Made by a program: the position numbers and the translations under genes. 45,702 nt of DNA, taken from Rothia sp. (in: high G+C Gram-positive bacteria). GTDB lineage: Bacteria > Actinomycetota > Actinomycetes > Actinomycetales > Micrococcaceae. The stretch is taken from the NCBI GenBank assembly GCA_030530925.1, contig JAUMUA010000008.1, forward strand, positions 1 to 45,702. The letters run 5' to 3'. Under the pieces are notes generated by a model, which was given only the letters and a program-made list of their open reading frames with translations, made no database searches and was not told the DNA's origin. This document shows, in pieces, positions 33,967 to 41,736 of the stretch (positions are counted from its first letter, which is position 1; each line of letters opens with the position of its first letter).

Positions 33967-34007
33967 AAAACCCCGCTTGATGAATCTCATCAAGCGGGGT
34001 TTTCTTT
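33967..34007. terminator. Bidirectional terminator between a hypothetical gene and tRNA-Lys
   Basis: AAAACCCCGCTTGATG pairs perfectly with CATCAAGCGGGGTTTT around 5 nt. It probably terminates both the plus-strand gene and the minus-strand tRNA-Lys. Confidence 0.9.
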
Positions 34008-34014
34008 ATTTGTT

Positions 34015-34090
34015 TGGTGCGCCCTGTGGGGCTCGAACCCACGACCCACGGATTAAAAGTCCGATGCTCTACCAACTGAGCTAAAGGCGC
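34015..34090 (-). tRNA. tRNA-Lys (anticodon TTT)
   Basis: On the minus strand the acceptor GCGCCTT pairs with AGGGCGC (one wobble), then A and an encoded CCA. The D arm begins AGCTCAGTTGGTAGAGC, the anticodon loop CTTTTAA gives TTT, and the T arm is GTGGG/CCCAC. A TATAGT -10 box (34125-34130, minus strand) lies 35 bp upstream. Confidence 0.95.
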
Positions 34091-34163
34091 TCCACTAAAC
34101 TTTCAGCGAAAGTCAGCGAGTACAACTATACATGAACTTTCTCAAAACCAAAAACCGCCCCGA

Positions 34164-34169
34164 TATACT
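34164..34169 (+). promoter_or_regulatory. -10 box for leaderless FetB-like transcript
   Basis: TATACT ends six bases before the GTG start at 34176, with no Shine-Dalgarno sequence between. Confidence 0.55.
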
Positions 34170-34175
34170 GAATCT

Positions 34176-34931
34176 GTGATCATCAATTTCAGCCATATCC
34201 TCTGGTATTTGGCAGGCGTTTTTATGCTTGTCAGCCTAACGTTTCTTCTTGCTAAGCGCTGGCGGATTGAGATTGGCGCAATCCCCTATATCGCGATCGC
34301 TCGCGCCATCGTGCAGATCGGTCTGATCGCGCTCGTCTTGCGCGGCGTCATCAATTTTCCCTGGATTGCACCCGCTTTCTTTGCAGTGATGCTCACCACC
34401 GCAACGCTCACCTCGGGCAAGCACGCCCGAACACTGTTTCACGGCAGAAAAGCTGCCGGGCTAGGGATTACAGTCGCCTCAATTTTTACCATCGCCGCTA
34501 TTTTTCTCTTAAGGCTCGTAGATTTTTCCACCCAAAACCTCATGGCAATGGGCGGAATTATCATTGGCGGAACCATGACCATAGTTACCCTCACCGCCCG
34601 TAACTTCACCGACCGCGCCAACACGCGCGCCCTCGAAATCGAAGGCTGGTGGGCGCTGGGTGCCACAAACCTCACGGCTTTTGATGAAGTCCGCCGCCAA
34701 TCCATCAAAGAAGCCCTCACTCCGGGCCTCGATCAAACAAAAGCCACCGGTTTAGTTACTCTTCCTGGCACTTTCGTAGGTGCGCTCATGGGCGGAGCAG
34801 CGCCTCTTGCCGCCGCTCAAATGCAGATAGCGGTTCTCGCAGGGCAAACCCTCTCGGGTCTTATCGCAGCGCTTATCTTTACCGAAATAATCTGCCGTTC
34901 CCCCCAACTTCCCGCCACCGCCAGTCATTAA
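34176..34931 (+). CDS. FetB/YbbM-like ABC permease (UPF0014), no ATPase partner nearby
   Basis: 251 residues with about seven membrane helices. The family signature is present: GGIIIGGTMTIVTLTARNF in the middle, EIEGWWALGATNLTAFDEVRRQSIKEAL, and LPGTFVGALMGGAAPLAAAQMQIAVL near the end. In Escherichia coli FetB works with the ATPase FetA in iron export. Here no ATPase gene adjoins, so either it uses one encoded elsewhere or it works alone. The start is GTG, likely leaderless. Confidence 0.88.
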   Translation: MIINFSHILWYLAGVFMLVSLTFLLAKRWRIEIGAIPYIAIARAIVQIGLIALVLRGVINFPWIAPAFFAVMLTTATLTSGKHARTLFHGRKAAGLGITVASIFTIAAIFLLRLVDFSTQNLMAMGGIIIGGTMTIVTLTARNFTDRANTRALEIEGWWALGATNLTAFDEVRRQSIKEALTPGLDQTKATGLVTLPGTFVGALMGGAAPLAAAQMQIAVLAGQTLSGLIAALIFTEIICRSPQLPATASH

Positions 34932-34988
34932 ATTATGCCTATTGCGCACACCTTCTCTACGGCGGTTTAGGCTCCTACAATAGACGCT

Positions 34989-35708
34989 ATGCCTCAAACA
35001 CCCAGACACCACCGACCCGTTAAATTCTCTTCTGAAAAATTCGCGTACTTTGTGGGTGGCGAAGACCCTGCGGCGCTCCATGAGGCGGCTTATCAATCAG
35101 CGCGAGCAATTTTGTACCGGGGTCGCTCTAATTCCGAATCTCAAGTTACTGAGCGTCTCGTTGAATTTACCGACGTTTTTGGGCTCGAAACCATTGCCGA
35201 AATGTGGTCGCACGCTCCGGCAGTTTCACTCCCTGGCGCACTGTGGCGCATGTACGCGTTGCGCGCTACGGTACGCACCCACACAGCGCAAATTTCGCGG
35301 TACTACGAACGCGGCATGAACACCGACTGGACGGCGCGAGTTGTCTCTGGCGTGGCAGATCCACCTAGCGAACAAGAAATTATTACCACCACAGACCAGA
35401 TCCTGACCGGCGCTTACACCGGTGAATTCGACATCGCGCTCGAACGTTTTGCCGCTTTCTGCCGCGTGGTTGCTGCGGGTGAAAAGGTCACAGCCCAACA
35501 GACAGAACTTGGCACCTACTCGGGCGCAACAGGGCAAAATCAGCATGACGACATTACGCCCCACCGCACCTTGCCAAGCAAAGAAGTGCTCACTGAGGCG
35601 GGCGCCCGCGCGTCCTCATTACGCGCTCATAGCAAGAAACTCAAGGGCACCGCAGTAGAGCTGGAAGCGGCGGCGGCTAAGTGGCGATTGGGCACGTTGA
35701 ACGACTAA
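34989..35708 (+). CDS. Hypothetical cytoplasmic protein
   Basis: 239 residues without signal or membrane segments. The first 160 residues are mainly helical with a defined composition (FAYFVGGEDPAALHEAAYQ near the start; LPGALWRMYALRATVRTH in the middle). A variable Gln/Thr-rich linker follows, then a basic helix at the C terminus (SSLRAHSKKLKGTAVELEAAAAKWRLG). I recall similar proteins in Micrococcaceae, sometimes labelled as RNA polymerase-related without visible basis. The gene starts 57 bp after the FetB-like gene and may be co-transcribed. Confidence 0.7.
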   Translation: MPQTPRHHRPVKFSSEKFAYFVGGEDPAALHEAAYQSARAILYRGRSNSESQVTERLVEFTDVFGLETIAEMWSHAPAVSLPGALWRMYALRATVRTHTAQISRYYERGMNTDWTARVVSGVADPPSEQEIITTTDQILTGAYTGEFDIALERFAAFCRVVAAGEKVTAQQTELGTYSGATGQNQHDDITPHRTLPSKEVLTEAGARASSLRAHSKKLKGTAVELEAAAAKWRLGTLND

Positions 35709-35760
35709 CCATCTCTCACCCTAAATAGGAGCAGCGTGCGCATATTCATGTTCTGAAAAA

Positions 35761-35945
35761 TTGACAGAAACAGCAAAAACTACAAAACTGGTGTGCAGGT
35801 GTCAGGCTGTTAATAGGTAGCCCCGGGCTCCATTTTTAGCCGCTTCGAGCGGCCTTCCGCCGAGAGGCGCTCCCAGTCTGGCACCGCTAACTTTTTTGCA
35901 AAGGCTTATCGTTTTGTCGCACAGCAAAACGATAAGCCTTTTGTA
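35761..35945 (+). ncRNA. Candidate small RNA
   Basis: A 412-bp gap without a gene begins after 35708. A TTGACA box (35761-35766) with AAAACT 17 bp later could start a transcript near 35796. The following GC-rich segment has three short hairpin possibilities (AGCCC/GGGCT, GCCGC-TTCGA-GCGGC, CGCC-GAGA-GGCG), then a T run, and ends at a perfect terminator (35900-35941). It does not match SRP RNA, 6S, 6C, tmRNA or RNase P as I know them. The rest of the gap (35946-36120) holds the DUF47 promoter region. Confidence 0.4.
35900..35944 (+). terminator. Strong intergenic terminator
   Basis: A perfect 16-17 bp stem (AAGGCTTATCGTTTTG with its complement) around an 8-nt loop, then TTTG. It lies nearly 200 bp past the preceding stop codon, so it may end a separate transcript. 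Confidence 0.8.
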
Positions 35946-36042
35946 TATTTTCTGAACCGCATTCTGGAGTTGTCTAGGGGCTTTGTAGCCAGTTCGGCAT
36001 CATTGCAGAAAATTCCTGCGGGAAAGCCAAAAACTGGGCGGA

Positions 36043-36097
36043 TTGTTAACCAAGAGCAGTTATGTTGTAGATGAACCAGATAGCCATTCGTTCATCT
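36043..36097 (+). promoter_or_regulatory. Promoter and inverted repeat before the DUF47-Pit operon
   Basis: TTGTTA (36043-36048) and TGTAGA (36066-36071) are 17 bp apart. An inverted repeat with perfect 8-bp arms, AGATGAAC (36069-36076) and GTTCATCT (36090-36097), covers the likely transcription start, a good place for a repressor. The GTTCATC half resembles actinobacterial PHO-box half-sites, but those are usually direct repeats. Confidence 0.4.
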
Positions 36098-36120
36098 AAG
36101 CATCACCAGAAGGATAATTT

Positions 36121-36741
36121 GTGTTTGAACTTTTGTTCCCACAAGAGAGAACATCTTTAGAGACTCTCGCTTCTCTCTCAGGGCAAGTAGCCGACGCCGC
36201 GGCGCTGCTTTCTGAGATGGTGGGTTCGCACGGAAAAGATCAATATGCTGAAATTTTTGGCAGAATGCTTGAGCAAGAAGCTGAAAGTCAAAATACCTTT
36301 TTTGCGGCTATGACGCGGGTTCGGAGTTCTTTTGCACCTCCGCTACCTCGTGAAGATCTGTATTCGTTGGCTAATCATCTCATGAACGCTATTGAGCGCC
36401 TAACGAGCGCAGGACACGTTCTTTCGCTGTTAGGTATTGACCGCTTCACCCCGCACGCCACTACACTTCTTGATTTGATTCAGCGCGAAGCTGTGCTGAC
36501 CACCGCTATCATTCCCCGTTTGGGCGAACTCAAAGGTATGGATGAATATTGGATGGACATGATTCGCCTCTCTCGCCAGGCGACCCGAACGGGTGAGGTT
36601 TATAAAGCTGAAATCCTTGATTTGTATAAAACGGATCGTTATCTCAAAACGGTTCAGTTTGTGGATGAGCTGAAAGAAGCTTCAGCCGCTATGCGTTCGG
36701 TATCCACTCATATTGGCAGAATTATTGTTCAGGAATCGTAA
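36121..36741 (+). CDS. DUF47 (PhoU-like) partner of the Pit transporter
   Basis: 206 residues, all-helical, of the DUF47/PhoU-like family that is nearly always encoded beside Pit phosphate transporters and is thought to modulate them. Typical features are the start FELLFPQ, heptad-like helices, and ADAAALLSEMVG with later EAVLTTAIIPRLGELKGM. The GTG start follows AAGGA at 7 nt. The Pit gene begins 3 bp after its stop. Confidence 0.87.
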   Translation: MFELLFPQERTSLETLASLSGQVADAAALLSEMVGSHGKDQYAEIFGRMLEQEAESQNTFFAAMTRVRSSFAPPLPREDLYSLANHLMNAIERLTSAGHVLSLLGIDRFTPHATTLLDLIQREAVLTTAIIPRLGELKGMDEYWMDMIRLSRQATRTGEVYKAEILDLYKTDRYLKTVQFVDELKEASAAMRSVSTHIGRIIVQES

Positions 36742-36744
36742 ACT

Positions 36745-37758
36745 GTGACTCTTCTTCTCACGATTCTCGCCCTCTTAGGGTTAACCGGGTATCTGTTTAT
36801 TTCCGGTTTCCACGACGCCCCAAATGCGGTAGCGGTAGCAGTTCGTACCCGAGCACTCACGCCGCGTTTTGCTCTTTCAATCAGCGCGGTTCTCAATGGT
36901 CTAGGGGTCCTGGGCGGGTGCTTATTTTTTGCCCAATTTGCCCACCAATGGCTCAACCTGCCTGAAAGCAATATTGGTTTGGCAATGCTTCTTACCGCAC
37001 TGATAGCTCAAATATTTTGGGGAATCATTACCTGGTGGTTTCGTATGCCGGCGTCTTCAACCTACGCGCTCATGGGTGGTTTACTAGGTTCCATGTGGGC
37101 GGCGCGAGCGGTAGGAATTAGCGTGCAGATGCCGTTTAGAGATTCGCTTGTCACCCTCATTTTTGGACCGTTTATCGTTTTCCCAATCCTAGTTTTTCTC
37201 GCTTCGTGGCTCGCAGTTTTTCCGCTTTCACGATTGGTGTCGCTCACCTATCCGCGCACGGTTCACCGTATTTCGCGCAATGTAATGTCGCTTTCTAACT
37301 CCATTATTTCGCTCGTCCACGGGGTACAAATTGGACAGCGCGCATTTATGATTTTCTTGATGATCGCAGTTGCTGCTCAGCTCAATACTTCGCCGTGGAC
37401 GCTTGCCCCCGTTGCGCTTATTTCAGCGCTGATTTTGGGGTTGGGCACATACATGGGCAGTTGGCGTATTGGGCATACTTTTGCGTACAAAATGGTGCGT
37501 CTTGATCCTTTTCGCGGCGCAGTAGCTCAGGGCAATACGTCAATTATTATGGTGCTCACGCAGCTTCTATTAGACACTCCGATTTCAACATCTCATTTAG
37601 CAGCTTCATCGGTTCTCGGCGCTGGTATCAATCAGAAATTCAGCTCAGCACGCCCGGGTATCGCCGTCAAACTATTGCTAACGTGGATTAGCACTATTCC
37701 CGCCAGCTTTTGCATCTCCGCAATTCTTTTCTTGGCGCTTTCACCCCTTATCGACTAA
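36745..37758 (+). CDS. Low-affinity inorganic phosphate transporter (Pit family)
   Basis: 337 residues with about ten membrane helices and the two Pit signatures: GFHDAPNAVAVAVRTRAL near the N terminus, and the internal repeat STSHLAASSVLGAGI near the C terminus. It imports metal-phosphate with protons. The start is GTG, in an operon with the DUF47 gene. The convergent response regulator gene ends 4 bp after its stop, with no terminator between. Confidence 0.92.
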   Translation: MTLLLTILALLGLTGYLFISGFHDAPNAVAVAVRTRALTPRFALSISAVLNGLGVLGGCLFFAQFAHQWLNLPESNIGLAMLLTALIAQIFWGIITWWFRMPASSTYALMGGLLGSMWAARAVGISVQMPFRDSLVTLIFGPFIVFPILVFLASWLAVFPLSRLVSLTYPRTVHRISRNVMSLSNSIISLVHGVQIGQRAFMIFLMIAVAAQLNTSPWTLAPVALISALILGLGTYMGSWRIGHTFAYKMVRLDPFRGAVAQGNTSIIMVLTQLLLDTPISTSHLAASSVLGAGINQKFSSARPGIAVKLLLTWISTIPASFCISAILFLALSPLID

Positions 37759-37762
37759 CTGA

Positions 37763-38437
37763 TTAGTCATTCTTAGCTTGGCTTTGAATAAAGGCAAGGA
37801 CGGCGCGCACCCTGCGATTTCCCTCGTCAGGCTGTAGCTCTAACTTGTCAAAAATATTGCCAATATGTTTGGCAACCGTTGCGCTGGAAACAAATAATTT
37901 CTCTTCGATTTCTTTATTTGAAAGCCCTTGAGCCATGTGTTCTAGAATTTCGAGTTCACGCGGTGAAAGCGCCGCCAGCTTTCCAGGCGACGCTTGGGTT
38001 GCTGCGCTCATCAGGTGTGATACGACGTCGGGGTCCAGTACCGTACCACCGGCAGCTACCGTGGTGAGGGCTCGGGCGAACTCTTGAATGTTTCCTACTC
38101 GGTCTTTAAGCAAATACCCTAAACCGTTGGCACCGGCGCTAAAGAGCTCTCTTGCATAGACTGCCGCAATGTATTGGCTCAACACCAGAATGGGCAAGTC
38201 AGGGTAAGTTCGTCGAAGTTGAGTAGCAGCTTCTAAGCCGTCTGCAGCGTGGTTTGGGGGCATACGGACGTCGGTAATCACCACGTCAATTCCTCCTCCT
38301 GTTTGAGCGCGATTTACTGCCTCAATGAGCTCGGGTGCGTTAGTTGCCTCGGCAACAACCTGGTGCCCTAAATGTAAAAGCACCATTTTGAGCCCCTCCC
38401 GCAAGAGGGCGGAATCTTCTGCTAAAACAATTCGCAT
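37763..38437 (-). CDS. Response regulator, NarL/LuxR type
   Basis: 224 residues: a receiver with AEDSALLREG (acidic residues E7, D8), phospho-acceptor Asp56 in VVITDVRMP and Lys in YLLKDRVG, then a LuxR helix-turn-helix (LSPRELEIL, NKEIEEKLFVSSATVAKHI). It is encoded downstream of its kinase with a 128-bp gap that holds a stable hairpin. AGAAAG lies 7 nt before the ATG. The targets are unknown. Confidence 0.92.
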   Translation of the reverse strand: MRIVLAEDSALLREGLKMVLLHLGHQVVAEATNAPELIEAVNRAQTGGGIDVVITDVRMPPNHAADGLEAATQLRRTYPDLPILVLSQYIAAVYARELFSAGANGLGYLLKDRVGNIQEFARALTTVAAGGTVLDPDVVSHLMSAATQASPGKLAALSPRELEILEHMAQGLSNKEIEEKLFVSSATVAKHIGNIFDKLELQPDEGNRRVRAVLAFIQSQAKND

Positions 38438-38488
38438 GAGTCAACTTTCTGTGAACGCGAGAGTTACTCTCTACGGTACTCAGAGACA

Positions 38489-38521
38489 GGGCGAAAACAC
38501 TGCAATGAAGTGTTTTCGCCC
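38489..38521. other. Stable hairpin between kinase and response regulator genes
   Basis: GGGCGAAAACACT and AGTGTTTTCGCCC form a perfect 13-bp stem with a 7-nt loop. On the transcribed minus strand no T run follows, so it is not a standard terminator. It may stabilise or process the mRNA and set different levels of the two proteins. A smaller GAGAG-TTA-CTCTC repeat lies at 38459-38471. Confidence 0.55.
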
Positions 38522-38565
38522 AGTTACTCTGTTGCTCTATTTGCCAAGCGCAAAGAAAAAGCGAG

Positions 38566-39951
38566 TTAGCACAATGGTAAATCTGCACGGAGCACAGTGG
38601 GGCCGCCGCTGGGTGAGTGAACGCTGAGTCTTCCGCCAATTGTTGCTACTCGCTCTGAGAGTCCGCTCAGACCGCTTCCTGCCCCGATCTCCGCACCACC
38701 GTAGCCGTTATCTGTAACCGTCAGCACTAACCCATCTTGTGCCGTTGAAACTTCCACTGTTATTTCGCTTGCCCGCGCGTGTTTAAGGGCGTTAGCAACG
38801 CCCTCACTTGCTACGTAGTACGCGGTACGCTGCACGTTTGCAGGGATTCTTTCATTCACCAGATAGTTGATTCGAATCGGCAAAAGCGTGTGGCTGGCAA
38901 GTTCTTCTAAAGCCGCGCTGAGTCCGTGTGTTTCCAATACCGCAGGGTAGATTCCGCGCACGGTGTTTCGTAGCGTCTGTAATGCGTGCGAAATTTGTTG
39001 CCGAGCACCGCTCATATGTTCTTCGAGTAATCGCACGTCAGCACCCTTTTGACCCAGAGTTTTGGCTTCCATCTCTGCCAGCCCCAAGCGCAAATTGATG
39101 TTCACGAGTTCTTGTTGCACGCCGTCGTGCAAATCGCGCTCAATGCGCCGACGTTCGGTTTCAAACGAATCAACAATCGTGCTGCGTGAAGTAGAAAGCT
39201 TTGCGAGCTGGCGCTCATACTCTTCGGGTCGCTGGTTAAGTAGCGCTTTAGAGATACTGCCGGAAACAGCGGTGACGATGCCGTTGAGGTATGCACCGAA
39301 CACCAGGGTCAGAAGTAGCACGGCAAGGTACAAAAGCCACAACCATTCGTGGGAGACGAGGAGCTGATTTGAGGCACCCTCTATGGGATGAACTTGATCC
39401 GAAAGGTACCAAGTATCGCCAAAAGAAACTAGCCAAAGGCCGGTGACGCTCGAGGGCGCAAAGTAGGTAATATATGCCAGCCCCAGCGCTGAGACAACGA
39501 GCGTAAATTCAGCAATCACCAGCATCATAGCCAAAAGCCCCAAAAGCGAGCTCACCGTGAGTGCCAATATCTCGCGCCATGTGGCTGGCTCCGTGTAGCG
39601 GAACTTGATCCAAGCCCACAGGTCAGAACGTGAGAGGTTGACATGCTGATTTTTGATGTGTCCGAACCCCATGTTTTGAACCCGCCACCGTTCAAAATAG
39701 CCAAACCAAAGTGCCACAATAGGAATGAGCGGGATGAGAAAAAAGGTGGCAAGAAGTGAACCTGCCAGCGTCGCCACCACGGACAAGAGAAGAAGGTGGA
39801 AGAGAGCAATCCACGGCGCTGCCGAAAAAAGATAAGTAGGTGATCCTAGCGCACGCCACAGCGATCTCTTAACCGGCGTCTGCGCAATAACTGAACTGTT
39901 TTCCATAATTTCTATTGTTCTTGGCATCACTTTCTGACGCAGTGGAGGCAT
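38566..39951 (-). CDS. Sensor histidine kinase, HisKA_3 type
   Basis: Up to 461 residues. The N-terminal 240 residues are a membrane sensor region with helices at about 48-85, 125-165 and 203-230. They are followed by the phospho-acceptor motif RRIERDLHDGVQQELV (His275) and an HATPase domain with VTDNGYGGAEIG and GSGLSGLSERV. The start is uncertain: ATGs at 39951, 39927 and 39906 are all in frame without a convincing ribosome site, and the last would give a 446-residue protein. The partner is the response regulator downstream. Confidence 0.88.
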   Translation of the reverse strand: MPPLRQKVMPRTIEIMENSSVIAQTPVKRSLWRALGSPTYLFSAAPWIALFHLLLLSVVATLAGSLLATFFLIPLIPIVALWFGYFERWRVQNMGFGHIKNQHVNLSRSDLWAWIKFRYTEPATWREILALTVSSLLGLLAMMLVIAEFTLVVSALGLAYITYFAPSSVTGLWLVSFGDTWYLSDQVHPIEGASNQLLVSHEWLWLLYLAVLLLTLVFGAYLNGIVTAVSGSISKALLNQRPEEYERQLAKLSTSRSTIVDSFETERRRIERDLHDGVQQELVNINLRLGLAEMEAKTLGQKGADVRLLEEHMSGARQQISHALQTLRNTVRGIYPAVLETHGLSAALEELASHTLLPIRINYLVNERIPANVQRTAYYVASEGVANALKHARASEITVEVSTAQDGLVLTVTDNGYGGAEIGAGSGLSGLSERVATIGGRLSVHSPSGGPTVLRADLPLC

Positions 39952-40247
39952 CTGTACTTTATAGAGGTATAGCTAGCTCTACCCCTCATATTTCATAACA
40001 CCCAGGTTAAACCTGCGGCAGAGACAGTTCCTCAATAAGCGTTTCACGTGCGGTTTTATTGTTTTCCACAGAAAATATAGGTGTTATAGTGTACGAGTTT
40101 ACTTACCGCTAGACTTGTCCATACCAATATGCTGAAACATAATCACCAAGAAATATCCACTGCAATTTCTATACCCTCTACGGATGAATTTGTAACTTTC
40201 TTTTTGTAGTTTCCCCGTCTCGCAAAGCTTTCCGAAAGGCTCATATT
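39952..40247. other. Divergent intergenic region between kinase and YceI genes
   Basis: 296 bp with no gene. TTTTCC and TATAGT, 17 bp apart (about 40063-40091), form a possible promoter for the YceI gene with a leader of roughly 150 nt. Nothing else stands out. Confidence 0.35.
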
Positions 40248-40796
40248 TTGACACTCGAATCTCAATTTGTTGGCAACTGGATTATTGACCCCGATCATTC
40301 TCGCGTGGGTTTTTCAGCCCGACACGCAATGGTGACTAAAGTTCGGGGTGCATTTAACGACGTCAGCGGAGAAGTACACATCGACTCACAAGAATGGAAC
40401 CGGTCTTCTGCCCGCGTAAGCATTGATGTGAATAGCATTGATACCCGCAACGCTGATCGCGACTCCCATTTGCGTAATGGAGATTTTTTCGACGCGGAGA
40501 ACTACCCCACTATTGATTTCGTTTCCACTTCGATTGACGAGGTCGATTCAAATCAGTTCATCGTGGTAGGCGCGCTGACCATGCGTGGTGTCACCCGCGC
40601 AGTCTCGATTCCGCTAGATCTCACCGGAGTTCATGAGGATTCTTTTGGCAATATCCGCGCAGGTCTTGAGGGTGGACGCCGCATTGACCGCAAGCAGTGG
40701 GGCATTAGTTGGAATGCTAATCTTGACGCCGGTGGAGTAATGATTTCCGATAAAATTAGCCTTGAATTTGAGCTTTCCTTGGTTAAAACTAGCTAA
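40248..40796 (+). CDS. YceI-family lipid-binding protein
   Basis: 182 residues of the YceI lipocalin-like barrel: GNWIIDPDHSRVGFSARHAMVTKVRGAF at the start, the central SIDTRNADRDSHLRNGDFFDAENYPTI motif and FGNIRAG...GISWNANLD near the end (each part ordinary for the family). Family members bind isoprenoid or polyprenyl chains and are linked to stress and isoprenoid handling. There is no signal peptide, so it acts in the cytoplasm. The start is TTG, with GAAAGG 9 nt upstream. Confidence 0.9.
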   Translation: MTLESQFVGNWIIDPDHSRVGFSARHAMVTKVRGAFNDVSGEVHIDSQEWNRSSARVSIDVNSIDTRNADRDSHLRNGDFFDAENYPTIDFVSTSIDEVDSNQFIVVGALTMRGVTRAVSIPLDLTGVHEDSFGNIRAGLEGGRRIDRKQWGISWNANLDAGGVMISDKISLEFELSLVKTS

Positions 40797-40831
40797 GTTT
40801 TAGCGCTCGTTCCTACGAAAAATAGCGAGTA

Positions 40832-40876
40832 AAAAAATAGGTGCTCACCCAGATTGTTGGGTGAGCACCTATTTTT
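40832..40876. terminator. Bidirectional terminator between yceI-like gene and pstB
   Basis: AAAAATAGGTGCTCACCC pairs perfectly with GGGTGAGCACCTATTTTT around 8 nt, with A and T runs on either side. It ends both the YceI gene and the pst operon. Confidence 0.92.
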
Positions 40877-40893
40877 ATGACGGTGGTTGAGGT

Positions 40894-41673
40894 TTAACCG
40901 AAACGACCTGAAACGTAGTCTTCAGTTGCCTTCTGCTTAGGGTTGTTGAAGATTTCCTGAGTAGGCGCGTATTCAATCAATTTGCCGGGTTTACCGGTGC
41001 CTGCAATGTTGAAGAATGCGGTTTTGTCGGAAACTCGAGCAGCCTGTTGCATATTGTGAGTCACAATTACTACGGTGTACTCTTCTTTGAGCTCATTGAT
41101 CAAGTCTTCAACTGCCAAGGTTGAGATGGGGTCAAGAGCGGAGCAAGGCTCGTCCATCAAAATCACATCAGGCTTCACGGCGATTGAACGAGCGATGCAC
41201 AAGCGCTGCTGCTGACCACCAGAAAGACCAGAACCGGGCTTATCCAAGCGATCCTTAACTTCGTTCCAGAGGTTTGCACCGCGTAGTGAATTTTCCACCA
41301 ATTCTTCGGAATCCGAGCGGGAAATCTTACGGTTGTTCAGCTTTACGCCTGCCAAAACGTTTTCACGGATTGACATGGTAGGAAATGGGTTAGGACGCTG
41401 GAATACCATGCCGATTTGTGAGCGAACCACCACGGGGTCAACACCTTTTGCGTAGAGGTCGTCGCCGTCCAACAAAATTTTACCTTTGACGTGCGCCCCA
41501 GCAATGACCTCGTGCATGCGGTTGATCGTACGCAAGAAAGTTGACTTGCCACAACCGGAGGGGCCAATGAATGCAGTCACTGTACGGGGTTCGATGCTCA
41601 TGTTTACATCTTCAACAGCCAAGAAGTCACCGTAGTAAACGTTGAGGTCTTCAACATCAATGCGCTTAGACAA
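40894..41673 (-). CDS. pstB: Phosphate ABC transporter ATP-binding protein
   Basis: 259 residues. Walker A is GPSGCGKST (37-45), followed by the PstB-typical [10 protein letters not shown]. The signature [14 protein letters not shown] and Walker [15 protein letters not shown] are intact, and [19 protein letters not shown] is a PstB hallmark. It drives phosphate import through PstC/PstA. The start is TTG, with AAAGGA 7 nt upstream. It is the last gene of pstSCAB. Confidence 0.97.
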   Translation of the reverse strand: MSKRIDVEDLNVYYGDFLAVEDVNMSIEPRTVTAFIGPSGCGKSTFLRTINRMHEVIAGAHVKGKILLDGDDLYAKGVDPVVVRSQIGMVFQRPNPFPTMSIRENVLAGVKLNNRKISRSDSEELVENSLRGANLWNEVKDRLDKPGSGLSGGQQQRLCIARSIAVKPDVILMDEPCSALDPISTLAVEDLINELKEEYTVVIVTHNMQQAARVSDKTAFFNIAGTGKPGKLIEYAPTQEIFNNPKQKATEDYVSGRFG

Positions 41674-41736
41674 TGTATTTTCCTTTACTCAAAAATCTTC
41701 GGTGGCACGCAGAGCGCCATGTTTGAACCGGGTAGT

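Noticed and set aside
35790-35945. SRP RNA, 6S RNA or 6C RNA
   Set aside because: The GGAAG-type SRP tetraloop region, the long 6S bubble and C-run loops of 6C RNA are absent.
37763-39951. The two-component system beside the Pit genes as PhoP-PhoR
   Set aside because: Both proteins are of NarL/HisKA_3 type, whereas PhoP-PhoR regulators are OmpR type; proximity to phosphate genes alone is not enough.
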